This document shows positions 7,729-16,216 of a DNA stretch of 64,000 nt, piece after piece. The number at the start of each line of letters is the position of its first letter. The first letter of the stretch is position 1. This DNA is from Lewinellaceae bacterium (GTDB lineage: Bacteria > Bacteroidota > Bacteroidia > Chitinophagales > Saprospiraceae): NCBI GenBank assembly GCA_020636215.1, contig JACJYG010000010.1, positions 310,001-374,000 on the forward strand, read 5' to 3'. A program made the translations under genes and the position numbers. The notes under the pieces were generated by a model. It was not told the DNA's origin, ran no database searches, and saw only the letters and a program-made list of their open reading frames with translations.

Positions 7729-9309
7729 ATGAAAAGAAGGAACTTCCTGAAGCATACCGCAGCAGGGCTGGCAATGCCGCATTTTATTCCCGGCTACGGC
7801 TCCAAGTTGTTGAGCGCCTCTTCCTGGGTGCGCCTGCTGGCCAATTCCAATAACGAACACGGCCGGGTGCTGGTGCTCGTGCGCCTCGACGGCGGAAACG
7901 ACGGCCTCAACACCGTTATCCCGCTCGACCAGTATGACAAGCTGGCCAACGCCCGCCCTCAGGTGGTTATTCCCGAACAGAACGTGCTGGCCCTTGATGG
8001 CTACGATACAGTCGGCTTGCACCCTGTGATGTGGGGCATCCGCGACCTGTTCAACGAAGGCAAGATCAAGGTGGTCCAATCGGTGGGCTACCCCAACCAG
8101 GATTTCTCCCACTTCCGCTCCTCCGATATCTGGATGACCGGAGCGGATGCCGACGAGGTGCTCAGCAGCGGCTGGGCCGGGCGCTATCTGCATTACGAGT
8201 ACCCCAATTTTCCTGCGGATTATCCCAATGCGGATATGCCTGACCCGCTCTCCTTGCAGGTTGGCGGCAACCTATCCCTTGCCTTCCAGGGGCCGCTCAC
8301 CTCGATGGGCATGTCTGTTCACAATCCGGAGCAGTTCTACCAACTGGTTGGCGGCTACGATGGCCCTGTTCCGGATACCCCGGCAGGGGATCTGTTGGCC
8401 CATGTACGCACGATCATGCGCCAAACCAACCTCTACGGCGATGTGGTCACTCAGGCTTATGAACAGGGCGCCAATCTGGGCAATTATCCGGATGGGAACC
8501 GGCTGGCCGAACAGTTGAAGATCGTGGCCAGGCTCATTTCAGGGGGGCTGAAAACTCCGATTTATATGGTCACTATGGGTGGGTTCGATACCCACGATAA
8601 CCAGGTGGTCGGCGACAATCCCGCCAAAGGAGAACATGCGGTTCTCTTGGGTTTGATGTCGGAAGCCATTTCCGCTTTTGTTCGGGATATTGAACTGCTG
8701 GGCCATGCCGAGCGGGTGCTGGGCATGACCTTCTCTGAATTTGGCCGCCGCATCAAGTCCAACGACAGCTTTGGCACAGACCATGGCGCCGCGGCGCCGA
8801 TGTTTGTTTTTGGGCAGCCGGTCGAGGGAGGGGTGTTGGGCGATACCCCTGATATCCCCGCCAACGCTGGCTGGAACGACAACGTAGCCATGCAGTTTGA
8901 TTTCCGGTCCGTGTACGGCACGCTCCTGAAGGATTGGTTTTGCGTTCCGGAGGAAGATCTGCAAAGCATTCTTTTTCAGGATTTTCAATTGCTGCCGATC
9001 CTTAACAATCCTGATTGCCTGCCCACTTCCATCCACGACCGGAACCAACTGGCCGGGCGGCAATTGCTGCAGGCCTGGCCCAATCCTTTCGCCGAACGGA
9101 CGCGTATCCGGTTTACAGGGCAGGGGCGGGCCCTTGTCCAGGTCTTCAATGGCGCTGGCCAACTCGTAGCTACCCCCGCCAACCGCGATTTCCCGGAAGG
9201 GGAACATCTGCTGGACTGGGATTCCGGTAATCTTCCCGCCGGGAATTACTACATCCGCCTGCAAATGGGCGCTTTCCAACAAGTGGAAATGGTGGTTAAA
9301 ATAGGGTAG
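7729..9309 (+). CDS. DUF1501 protein with Tat-like N-terminus and T9SS sorting domain
   Basis: The 526-residue protein begins MKRRNFLKHTAAGLAMP, a twin-arginine pattern (RRNFLK) followed by a weakly hydrophobic stretch. The DUF1501 core has LVRLDGGNDGLNTVIPLDQY near residue 45, VQSVGYPNQDFSHFRSSDIW near 125, YMVTMGGFDTHDNQ near 285 and GMTFSEFGRRIKSNDSFGTDHGAAAP near 340. These histidine and aspartate motifs are those of the sulfatase/phosphatase-like superfamily. The last 80 residues form a type-A T9SS domain (AWPNPFAERTRIRF, then NLPAGNYYIRL and VVKIG). The protein is thus expected at the cell surface or released. It is paired with the DUF1800 gene 12 bases upstream. Its substrate is unknown. 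Confidence 0.9.
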   Translation: MKRRNFLKHTAAGLAMPHFIPGYGSKLLSASSWVRLLANSNNEHGRVLVLVRLDGGNDGLNTVIPLDQYDKLANARPQVVIPEQNVLALDGYDTVGLHPVMWGIRDLFNEGKIKVVQSVGYPNQDFSHFRSSDIWMTGADADEVLSSGWAGRYLHYEYPNFPADYPNADMPDPLSLQVGGNLSLAFQGPLTSMGMSVHNPEQFYQLVGGYDGPVPDTPAGDLLAHVRTIMRQTNLYGDVVTQAYEQGANLGNYPDGNRLAEQLKIVARLISGGLKTPIYMVTMGGFDTHDNQVVGDNPAKGEHAVLLGLMSEAISAFVRDIELLGHAERVLGMTFSEFGRRIKSNDSFGTDHGAAAPMFVFGQPVEGGVLGDTPDIPANAGWNDNVAMQFDFRSVYGTLLKDWFCVPEEDLQSILFQDFQLLPILNNPDCLPTSIHDRNQLAGRQLLQAWPNPFAERTRIRFTGQGRALVQVFNGAGQLVATPANRDFPEGEHLLDWDSGNLPAGNYYIRLQMGAFQQVEMVVKIG

Positions 9310-9330
9310 CCTTGGAAGGGAAGGGGTGAG

Positions 9331-9412
9331 GAGGTTGAGTAAGTTGAGCGGGTTGAGAACGGTTTAGTTTCCATCCCTCTCAACTCCCTCAACCCTCTCA
9401 ACTCCCTCAACC
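9331..9412. repeat. GTTGAG 9-base-unit inverted repeat cluster
   Basis: The left arm has three tandem GTTGAGnnn units (9333-9359). After about 17 bases the right arm (9377-9412) carries four units in reverse complement (CTCAACnnn). The arms can fold into a long hairpin in several registers. It sits 22 bases after the DUF1501 stop, so it may also end transcription. No coding capacity was found. Confidence 0.7.
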
Positions 9413-9513
9413 TTTACAAGCTTGCACTCGAAAAAACAGTACATTTTCAGCAGTTATTGGCGCATTTACCTATCTTTTGGCAGAATAATTTTCATTAGAA
9501 AAAAACTGCCATT

Positions 9514-10899
9514 ATGAGTAATAACCGCCGATCATTTCTAAAGAAACTCGCAGGGGGCGCTTTGGGCGCCGCCCTGTCTCCTTCTCTGCTCCGGGCCAGT
9601 GAAGCACACATTACCGAACTGGAAGTGCTCGACCGGAAATTCTCCGCCAATGACCGCATTCGCATCGCTGCAATTGGCATGGGTATTCAGGGATTCGCTA
9701 ATATGAGAACAGCTACACAAGTGCCGGGCGTGGAGCTGGTGGCCGTTTGCGACCTGTATGACGGACACCTTACCCGCTCCAAAGAGCTATTCGGCAACAA
9801 CCTGTTCACCACCCGCGACTATCAGGAGTTGCTCAAACGGAGTGATATTGACGCTGTTTGTATCGCCACTCCGGACCACTGGCACGAAAAGATCGCGGTG
9901 GAAGCCCTGCAGGCCGGCAAAGCCGTGTATTGCGAAAAACCGATGGTCCAGCACCTCGAGCAGGGCCACGCTATTATCAACGCCCAGAAAAAAAGTGGTA
10001 AGACTTTCCAGGTCGGCAGCCAGCGCGTCAGTTCGATCATCACCTGGAAGGCCAAGGAACTTTACGAGCAGGGCGTTATCGGCCAATTGGTGATGGTGGA
10101 AGCCTTTTACGACCGCCAATCTGCCAACGGCGCCTGGCAGTACTCCATTCCCACCGATGCTTCCCCGGAAACTATCGATTGGGATCGCTTTCTAGGTGAT
10201 GCCCCCAAACGACCCTATGACCCGGTGCGTTTCTTTCGCTGGCGCAACTACCAGGATTACGGCACCGGCATGGCGGGCGATCTGTATGTCCACCTCTTTT
10301 CGGGCCTGCACACGGTGTTGAGTTCCAAAGGCCCGGAGCGCATCTTCGCCACCGGCGGCCTGCGCTACTGGAAAGACGGCCGGGATGTGCCCGATGTGCA
10401 AATATCCGTTCTGGATTATCCGGAAACCAAAGAACATCCTGCCTTTAACATGCAGTTGCGTTGCAACTTCGTGGATGGCAAGGGCGGCGGCTCTCTGGTG
10501 CGTTTGATCGGCACGGAAGGCATCATCGATGTGGGCTGGAATGACGTGAAGGTGGAGCGGCACGTGATGTCGTCGCGCCCCGGCTATGGCGGCTGGGATA
10601 CCTTCCAGACTTTTGCCGAATCGGAGCAGAAGGCTTATGAAAAATGGTATAAGGAACAATACCCCCTACCGGAAAGCCGCATCGTGGAGCCGGAACAAAT
10701 GGTGTACCGAACCCCTGATGGATACAGCGATCACCTGGAGCATTGGGCCAACTTCTTCGCCTGTATGCGCGACGGGAAACCGGCTTATGAAGATGCTGTG
10801 TTCGGATTGAGGGCTGCCGGGCCTTCCCTGGCGGCTAATGTCAGTTATTTCGGAGGCAAACCGGTGCGCTGGGATGCGGAGGTGATGAAGGTAATTTAG
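9514..10899 (+). CDS. Tat-exported Gfo/Idh/MocA-family oxidoreductase
   Basis: The 461-residue protein starts with a twin-arginine signal (NNRRSFLKKLAGGALGAALSP). The Rossmann fold follows (IRIAAIGMGIQGFANM, about residues 50-65; ELVAVCDLYDGH), then the family's YCEKPM motif near residue 140, which contributes a catalytic lysine. The C-terminal alpha/beta domain includes a trailing NFFACMRDGKPAYEDAVFG segment typical of these proteins. It is expected to be a periplasmic NAD(P)-dependent sugar or cyclitol oxidoreductase, or a glycosidase that uses tightly bound NAD. The closest neighbour downstream is convergent, the two stop codons overlapping. It is probably a single-gene unit. Confidence 0.92.
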   Translation: MSNNRRSFLKKLAGGALGAALSPSLLRASEAHITELEVLDRKFSANDRIRIAAIGMGIQGFANMRTATQVPGVELVAVCDLYDGHLTRSKELFGNNLFTTRDYQELLKRSDIDAVCIATPDHWHEKIAVEALQAGKAVYCEKPMVQHLEQGHAIINAQKKSGKTFQVGSQRVSSIITWKAKELYEQGVIGQLVMVEAFYDRQSANGAWQYSIPTDASPETIDWDRFLGDAPKRPYDPVRFFRWRNYQDYGTGMAGDLYVHLFSGLHTVLSSKGPERIFATGGLRYWKDGRDVPDVQISVLDYPETKEHPAFNMQLRCNFVDGKGGGSLVRLIGTEGIIDVGWNDVKVERHVMSSRPGYGGWDTFQTFAESEQKAYEKWYKEQYPLPESRIVEPEQMVYRTPDGYSDHLEHWANFFACMRDGKPAYEDAVFGLRAAGPSLAANVSYFGGKPVRWDAEVMKVI

Positions 10900-12197
10900 C
10901 GAAAGTTCTGCTCATAAAACTCCACCACCCGCTCGTCCGTGATGATGTCATGCAGGCGGACGGGCTGTTTCAGGACGATGCCTTCCAGGCTGCGGCAACG
11001 GCTGAGGGCCACATAGGTCTGCCCATGTTCGAAGGCGCCCCGGCCCAGGTCGATGATTACCTTGTCAAAGGTTTTGCCCTGGGATTTATGGATGGTAATA
11101 GCCCAGGCCAGGCGTAGGGGGAACTGCCGGAACGTGCCGATGGTTTCGGTTTCGATCTTGTTGGGATCGTCCAGAGAGGCCTTGTAGCGCAGGATCTCCC
11201 AGTCCATTTGGCCAACCTCAATAGTGCGCCTGTTTCCTCCGGTGTCTTCAACGGCCACGCTAATGCTGTCCTCCTTCATATTCGTCACCTGCCCGATGGT
11301 GCCGTTGACAAACTGTTTGTCGGGGTCATTTTTCAGGAACATGACCTGAGCGCCAAGCTTGAGCTGAAGGGCGGCATCGGTGGGGTAGAGGCGAGGGTCG
11401 AATTCCCCGGTAATGGTGGCCAGGTACTTCCTTTCCGGTAGCGGGATGCGCTGCAGTTTGTCGCGGTTAATACTATCCACCTTGGCGTTGGTGGCCGACA
11501 AGGTGATGAAAAAATCTTCTGCTTCGAAATCGGGAAAGTGGCGGCTGTTCAGATCCTCCAGGTCGTCATAATCAGCGAGATTGAGACGGACGGAATCGAG
11601 CAGGCGCAGAAAATGCCGGTTTTCCTGGCGGTATACTTTTCCTAGTTCCAGCTTTTCTACCTGAAACCCCTCCTTGAAAACGTGGGCCGAGAAAAAATAA
11701 GGCGAATTGTATTCTGACTGAAAACGCATGGCTTCCGCATCGTTAGAGACAACCGGCGGCAACTGGAACAGGTCACCAAAGAGCGCTACCTGCAGGCCGC
11801 CGAAGGGCAGGGGGTTATCCCGGTTGATGCGCAGGAACCAGTCGATATTGTCCAACAGGTCGGCCCGTACCATGGATACCTCGTCGATCACCAGCATTTC
11901 CAGGTTCTGGTACAGGCGGCGGTTGCGCCGCTTTTTTATTTCCTGCCGGGAGAGCGGGCGGGGAGGAAAGCCGAAAAAAGAATGGATGGTCTGCCCTTTG
12001 ACGTTGAGCGCCGCAATGCCGGTTGGCGCCAGGACCACGGCCTTTTTACGAGTCGTCTGACGGAATAGCTGGAGCAGCGTGGATTTTCCGGTGCCGGCCC
12101 GGCCGGTAATAAAAACATTCCGCCCCTGCTTTTCCAGCAGGTCGAGGGCGTATCGGAAGTCGCCATTCAGCTCCAGTGGTTTTTTATCGAGGGCCAT
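10896..12197 (-). CDS. PIF1/RecD-like AAA ATPase, DNA helicase
   Basis: The 433-residue protein has Walker A at 31-40 (TGRAGTGKST), Walker B at 102-108 (LVIDEVS), an SF1B-type motif III (GGLQVALFGDLFQLPPVV) and a C-terminal UvrD_C_2-like segment (LAWAITIHKSQGKTFDKVIIDLG, then YVALSRCRSLEGI). This order is that of PIF1/RecD2-type 5'-3' DNA helicases acting on single-strand/duplex junctions in the cytoplasm. It is shorter than eukaryotic PIF1 and is a core-only version. It starts three bases after the stop of the secreted nuclease gene and is probably cotranscribed with it. Its stop overlaps the convergent oxidoreductase stop (10897-10898 shared). Confidence 0.9.
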   Translation of the reverse strand: MALDKKPLELNGDFRYALDLLEKQGRNVFITGRAGTGKSTLLQLFRQTTRKKAVVLAPTGIAALNVKGQTIHSFFGFPPRPLSRQEIKKRRNRRLYQNLEMLVIDEVSMVRADLLDNIDWFLRINRDNPLPFGGLQVALFGDLFQLPPVVSNDAEAMRFQSEYNSPYFFSAHVFKEGFQVEKLELGKVYRQENRHFLRLLDSVRLNLADYDDLEDLNSRHFPDFEAEDFFITLSATNAKVDSINRDKLQRIPLPERKYLATITGEFDPRLYPTDAALQLKLGAQVMFLKNDPDKQFVNGTIGQVTNMKEDSISVAVEDTGGNRRTIEVGQMDWEILRYKASLDDPNKIETETIGTFRQFPLRLAWAITIHKSQGKTFDKVIIDLGRGAFEHGQTYVALSRCRSLEGIVLKQPVRLHDIITDERVVEFYEQNFR

Positions 12198-12200
12198 TAC

Positions 12201-13229
12201 TTATATGGCTTTGACCAGGACGATGTAGACCGGGAAGTGATCGCTATACCCACCCAGATACTGGCTGCCGGCATAGGTGCGGAAAGGATAGCCCTTGAAG
12301 TGCCCTGTTTTTTGGATCAGGTAGGGTTCATTGTGGATATTGGTTTGAAAATACTGAAACCCACCGGCGGCAGGATTGATGAAACCCTCGGACAGGATGA
12401 TCTGGTCAAAGAGGCTCCAGGCATCGCGGTAAGCCAGGGTGCCGATACCTTTTTTGTAGTAGTCGTACATGGGGTTAAACAGGCCGCCCGGCCGTACCTG
12501 GTCCTTTTTGCGCTTGGCGTTTAGTACCTGCCGGACGCTGGGGCTGACGGGGTCGTCGTTGAGGTCGCCCATGATGAGGACTTTTGCATTGGCGTCGAGG
12601 GCGACCAGGGAATCAACAATCTGTTTGCATACCATGGCGCCGGCATTGCGCAGGGGTTGGGTAGCAGATTCTCCCCCCCGGCGGCTCGGCCAGTGGTTAA
12701 CCAGCACATGTAGGGGTTCGCCGTTGTAAAGCCCGGATACAAACAAGATGTCGCGGGTATAGATGCGGGTGCTGTCATCGCCGTAAATCATCAAAGGGAC
12801 AGCCCGGCTGGCAGTCACGGTGAAATACTTGGGCTGGTAGAGCAGGGCAACGTCGATCCCCCTGCGGTCCGGAGAGTCGAAATGCACGATCTGATAATTC
12901 CGGCTTTTCACCAGTGGCTGCTGGCTGAAGTCTTCCAGGACTTTTCGGTTCTCGACCTCGGCAACGCCTAAAATAGAGACGCCATCGGGAGTGAGTTCGG
13001 TTCCCAGTTCGGAAACGACTTTTGCGAGATGCTCCAGTTTTTCCTGGTAGATTTCCGGGCTATAGCGGTTGGCGCCTTCCGGCAGGAACTCTTCATCGTT
13101 TATGGTTGGGTCATTCAGGGTATCGAACAGGTTTTCGAAGTTGTAAAAGCCGATGCAGCCGACCTGGTATTTTTGTTGGGCGGAAAGGGCCATTGGGATA
13201 CAGAAAAGGAGAAAAAATAATTTCTTCAT
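12201..13229 (-). CDS. Secreted endonuclease/exonuclease/phosphatase (EEP) family protein
   Basis: The 342-residue protein has an 18-residue signal peptide (MKKLFFLLFCIPMALSAQ). All EEP catalytic blocks are present: FYNFENLFD near residue 30, ILGVAEVENRKVL near 105 (metal-binding Glu), VNHWPSRRGG near 175, LIMGDLNDDP near 225 and SDHFPVYIVL at the C-terminus. This is the DNase I-like metallo-phosphodiesterase fold; in Bacteroidota such secreted members are annotated as nucleases or phosphatases. It lacks the OB-fold and LTD modules that large extracellular nucleases carry on the same chain. The divergent neighbour encodes DUF5689 (OB-like) repeats, so those modules may act in trans. The helicase gene follows three bases later. 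Confidence 0.9.
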   Translation of the reverse strand: MKKLFFLLFCIPMALSAQQKYQVGCIGFYNFENLFDTLNDPTINDEEFLPEGANRYSPEIYQEKLEHLAKVVSELGTELTPDGVSILGVAEVENRKVLEDFSQQPLVKSRNYQIVHFDSPDRRGIDVALLYQPKYFTVTASRAVPLMIYGDDSTRIYTRDILFVSGLYNGEPLHVLVNHWPSRRGGESATQPLRNAGAMVCKQIVDSLVALDANAKVLIMGDLNDDPVSPSVRQVLNAKRKKDQVRPGGLFNPMYDYYKKGIGTLAYRDAWSLFDQIILSEGFINPAAGGFQYFQTNIHNEPYLIQKTGHFKGYPFRTYAGSQYLGGYSDHFPVYIVLVKAI

Positions 13230-13356
13230 TATCGTGGAATTAGAGGTTTACAAGCCATGTTTTCCAAAGAGCGTCTAATATAGGACGAAAGCTTTCTTTT
13301 TGAGATTATCTCTGTGTTAATTTTTGCGCCGGTAAAAATGATTTGGCCGGAAATAT

Positions 13357-13364
13357 TAACTTTG
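13357..13364 (+). promoter_or_regulatory. -7 promoter element (TAACTTTG) before the TonB receptor
   Basis: An exact TAnnTTTG match ends 29 bases before the ATG at 13394 and 11 bases before the ATG at 13376. A transcript starting about 7 bases downstream would leave a normal short leader only for the 13394 start. No -33 TTG is found at the standard spacing. Confidence 0.5.
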
Positions 13365-13393
13365 CGCCATTGTTCATGCGATTCACATACTAT

Positions 13394-16204
13394 ATGTTGC
13401 AAAAAAACTTTTACACTACCCTCATTCTCCTCCTCCTCTTTTCTCTGCAACTATCCGCTCAAACCAAAACGCTTCGGGGCACTGTCCTGGAAGCAGGCAC
13501 GAAAGCCCCCTTGCCGGGGGTGGAAGCCGTATTGCCAAGTGGTGAAAGCGCCACTACAGATGGGCAAGGCCGCTTTGTACTTCGGGCTAATTTGGCTGCT
13601 GAGCGGATCGTCGTTTCCTTCCAACGGGCGAGTTTTTCGACACAGGAAGTGGAAGTCGACCTGGCAGGTAAAACGGAGGTTGACCTGGGCGCTATCGAGA
13701 TGGCCCCGCAGGAGGATTCCGGCCAGTTTGGTTCTGAAGACCTCATTCCCACCATTACTATCTCGACCGATGATATTGATGGGGTAGGCGACCAGAACAT
13801 CTCTGGCGTACTCACCGCTTCGCGGGATGTATTCGTCTCCGCCGCCGCCTTTGTTTTTGGGCCGGCGCGCTTCCGCATTCGCGGCTACGATTCGGAGCAA
13901 ACGACCATGCTCATGAATGGCATTCCGGTGAACGACCCCGAGAGCGGCCAGGTATACTGGAGCAATTGGGGCGGGCTGAACGATGTCATGCGTTTCCGTG
14001 AGAACAGCATCGGCCTGGACGCTGTCAGTTATTCCTTCGGCGGTGTCGGTGGAGCCTCCAGCTTTGATACCCGCGCCAGCTTGCAACGCAAACAAGTTCG
14101 ACTGACGTACTCCCTATCGAACCGGACCTACCGCAACCGCCTGATGGCAACCTACACCACTGGCCCAATGGCCGGCGGCTGGGCGGTGTCCATGTCCGCT
14201 TCGCGCCGCTGGGCCCAGGAAGGCTATATTGATGGCACCTCCTACGATGCCTGGGGGTATTTCCTTTCGGTCGATAAAAAGCTGAATGAGAAACATTCCC
14301 TCAACCTGACAGCTTTTGGGGCTCCCAGCAAACGCGGGCGTTCCGGCGCATCTGTAGAGGAAATGTACGACCTGGCCGACAACAAATACTACAATCCCAA
14401 TTGGGGGTACCAAAATGGTGAAAAGCGGAATGCCCGTATCGCGAATGTCCACCAACCGATGGCTATTCTGCGCCACGATTGGCAGATTTCAGAAAAAACT
14501 TCCCTGATGACCTCCGCCGGCTATCAGTTCGGCCGCAACGGCGGCACCGCCCTCGACTGGTACGACGCCCGCGACCCCCGGCCTGATTACTACCGCAACC
14601 TGCCCAGTTTTGCTTTCGACCGGCAAAGGGATGCTATAGAGGAGCTGCTCCGCACCTCCGAAGCTGCCCGCCAGATCAACTGGGATTACATGTACGAGGT
14701 CAACCGCAACAATATCTTGTCGGTAGAAAACGCCAATGGCATTCCTGGTAATACCGTCACCGGAGCCCGCTCTCAGTATGTGGTGGAAGACCGCCGATAC
14801 GATGATAAGCGCCTGATCGGCAATACCATTCTGCAAAGCAACCTGAATGAACACCTCACGCTCAACGGCGGCCTGACTTACATCTGGCACCAGGGCCATG
14901 ACTTCAAGGTGCTCGATGACCTGCTGGGCGGAGATTTCTACCTGGATGTCGATAAGTTCGCAGAGTTTGACTCTACGGCTAATATTGACTTCATTCAGAA
15001 TGATGTTGAAACCCCCAACCGGATTGTCAGGGAAGGGGATGTTTTCGGCTATGACTATAACATTAACATCCGGCAATCGGCGGCCTGGGTACAGGCGGAT
15101 TTCAACTACCCGCGGGTAGACTTTTTCCTGGGGGGCAACCTGGGCAACACCACCTTCTGGCGGGTTGGCAACGTGACAAACGGCAAGTTCCCGGATAACT
15201 CCGGCGGCGCATCTGAAAAACAGCGCTTTCCGGAGTATGGCGTCAAAGCGGGCTTTACCTATAAGATCGATGGCCGCAATTACCTGCTGCTCAATGGCGG
15301 GTATATGACCCAGGCGCCGTCGACCCGCGAGGCATTCGTCTCTCCCCGGACCCGCAATGATGTAGCGGAAGGCCTGGATACCCGTAAGATTTTGAGTGTG
15401 GAAGGAGGCTATCTGTTGCGGGCGCCTTACGCCAAAGCCCGGGTGATCGGTTATTACACCCAGTTTAAAGACCTGCTGTGGAACCGCAGTTTTTACCTGG
15501 ACAATGCGATCATCACCAACGACGGGACTCGCGGTGGTTTTGTCAACTACATCATGCCCGGCGTCAATACGCAACACATGGGCGTAGAATTGGCCGGAGA
15601 ATTTTCTTTGACATCAGCGCTGAAAGTTAGTGCAGTAGCGGCTCTGGGCCAGTATACCTACACCAACCGCCCTACGGTGACGACTTACCTTGATAACGTG
15701 GCTGAAAAACTGGGTTCCCAAACGGTGTATATGAAGAACTTCTACGTTTCCGGTACGCCGCAAACAGCTTACACCCTTGGCCTGAACTACAATTCGCCGA
15801 AGTTCTGGTTCGCCAACCTGAATTTCAACTACTTCGACAATATCTGGATCGATTTCAACCCGGCGCGCCGCACCTACGACGCAATTTCCTACACTGCCGA
15901 CCCGCAGTTTACGGAAGAGGTCGTCGAACCAGGTTCCCCACTTTGGAATGATATTATCGAGCAGGAAAAGGCCCCTTCGGCTTTTACGGTTGACTTTTTT
16001 GGAGGCAAGTCTTTCAAATTTGGAAAAGTGTTCCTCTACCTGAATGTCGGAGTGAGCAACATCCTGGATAACCGGAACTTCATCACCGGAGGGTATGAGC
16101 AACTGCGTTTCGATTATGAAACCAAGGATGTCGACCGCTTCCCCAGCCGGTATTATTATGCCTTTGGGCGCAATTACTTCATTAACCTCGCAATGAGAAT
16201 TTAA
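13394..16204 (+). CDS. TonB-dependent receptor next to DUF5689 lipoprotein
   Basis: The 936-residue protein is taken from ATG 13394, which starts the signal peptide MLQKNFYTTLILLLLFSLQLSAQ; in-frame ATGs at 13343 and 13376 would lengthen it and fall at or upstream of the predicted transcript start. A carboxypeptidase-like domain (about residues 25-105) precedes a plug (FRIRGYDSEQTTMLMNGIPVNDPESG) and a large barrel with many aromatic girdle residues, ending FINLAMRI. The DUF5689 lipoprotein gene follows after 12 bases, an arrangement recalling receptor/surface-lipoprotein pairs such as SusCD. The divergent nuclease gene starts 164 bases upstream. Ligand unknown; nucleic-acid fragments are an inference from neighbours. 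Confidence 0.93.
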   Translation: MLQKNFYTTLILLLLFSLQLSAQTKTLRGTVLEAGTKAPLPGVEAVLPSGESATTDGQGRFVLRANLAAERIVVSFQRASFSTQEVEVDLAGKTEVDLGAIEMAPQEDSGQFGSEDLIPTITISTDDIDGVGDQNISGVLTASRDVFVSAAAFVFGPARFRIRGYDSEQTTMLMNGIPVNDPESGQVYWSNWGGLNDVMRFRENSIGLDAVSYSFGGVGGASSFDTRASLQRKQVRLTYSLSNRTYRNRLMATYTTGPMAGGWAVSMSASRRWAQEGYIDGTSYDAWGYFLSVDKKLNEKHSLNLTAFGAPSKRGRSGASVEEMYDLADNKYYNPNWGYQNGEKRNARIANVHQPMAILRHDWQISEKTSLMTSAGYQFGRNGGTALDWYDARDPRPDYYRNLPSFAFDRQRDAIEELLRTSEAARQINWDYMYEVNRNNILSVENANGIPGNTVTGARSQYVVEDRRYDDKRLIGNTILQSNLNEHLTLNGGLTYIWHQGHDFKVLDDLLGGDFYLDVDKFAEFDSTANIDFIQNDVETPNRIVREGDVFGYDYNINIRQSAAWVQADFNYPRVDFFLGGNLGNTTFWRVGNVTNGKFPDNSGGASEKQRFPEYGVKAGFTYKIDGRNYLLLNGGYMTQAPSTREAFVSPRTRNDVAEGLDTRKILSVEGGYLLRAPYAKARVIGYYTQFKDLLWNRSFYLDNAIITNDGTRGGFVNYIMPGVNTQHMGVELAGEFSLTSALKVSAVAALGQYTYTNRPTVTTYLDNVAEKLGSQTVYMKNFYVSGTPQTAYTLGLNYNSPKFWFANLNFNYFDNIWIDFNPARRTYDAISYTADPQFTEEVVEPGSPLWNDIIEQEKAPSAFTVDFFGGKSFKFGKVFLYLNVGVSNILDNRNFITGGYEQLRFDYETKDVDRFPSRYYYAFGRNYFINLAMRI

Positions 16205-16216
16205 AAGATAAAAACA

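Noticed and set aside
9331..9412. Possible CRISPR array
   Set aside because: The units are 9 bases with no spacers and occur in inverted orientation.
14489..15577. 362-codon open frame antisense to the second TonB receptor
   Set aside because: It runs opposite a clear receptor gene and its translation has no recognisable motif; long antisense frames are common in GC-balanced coding DNA.
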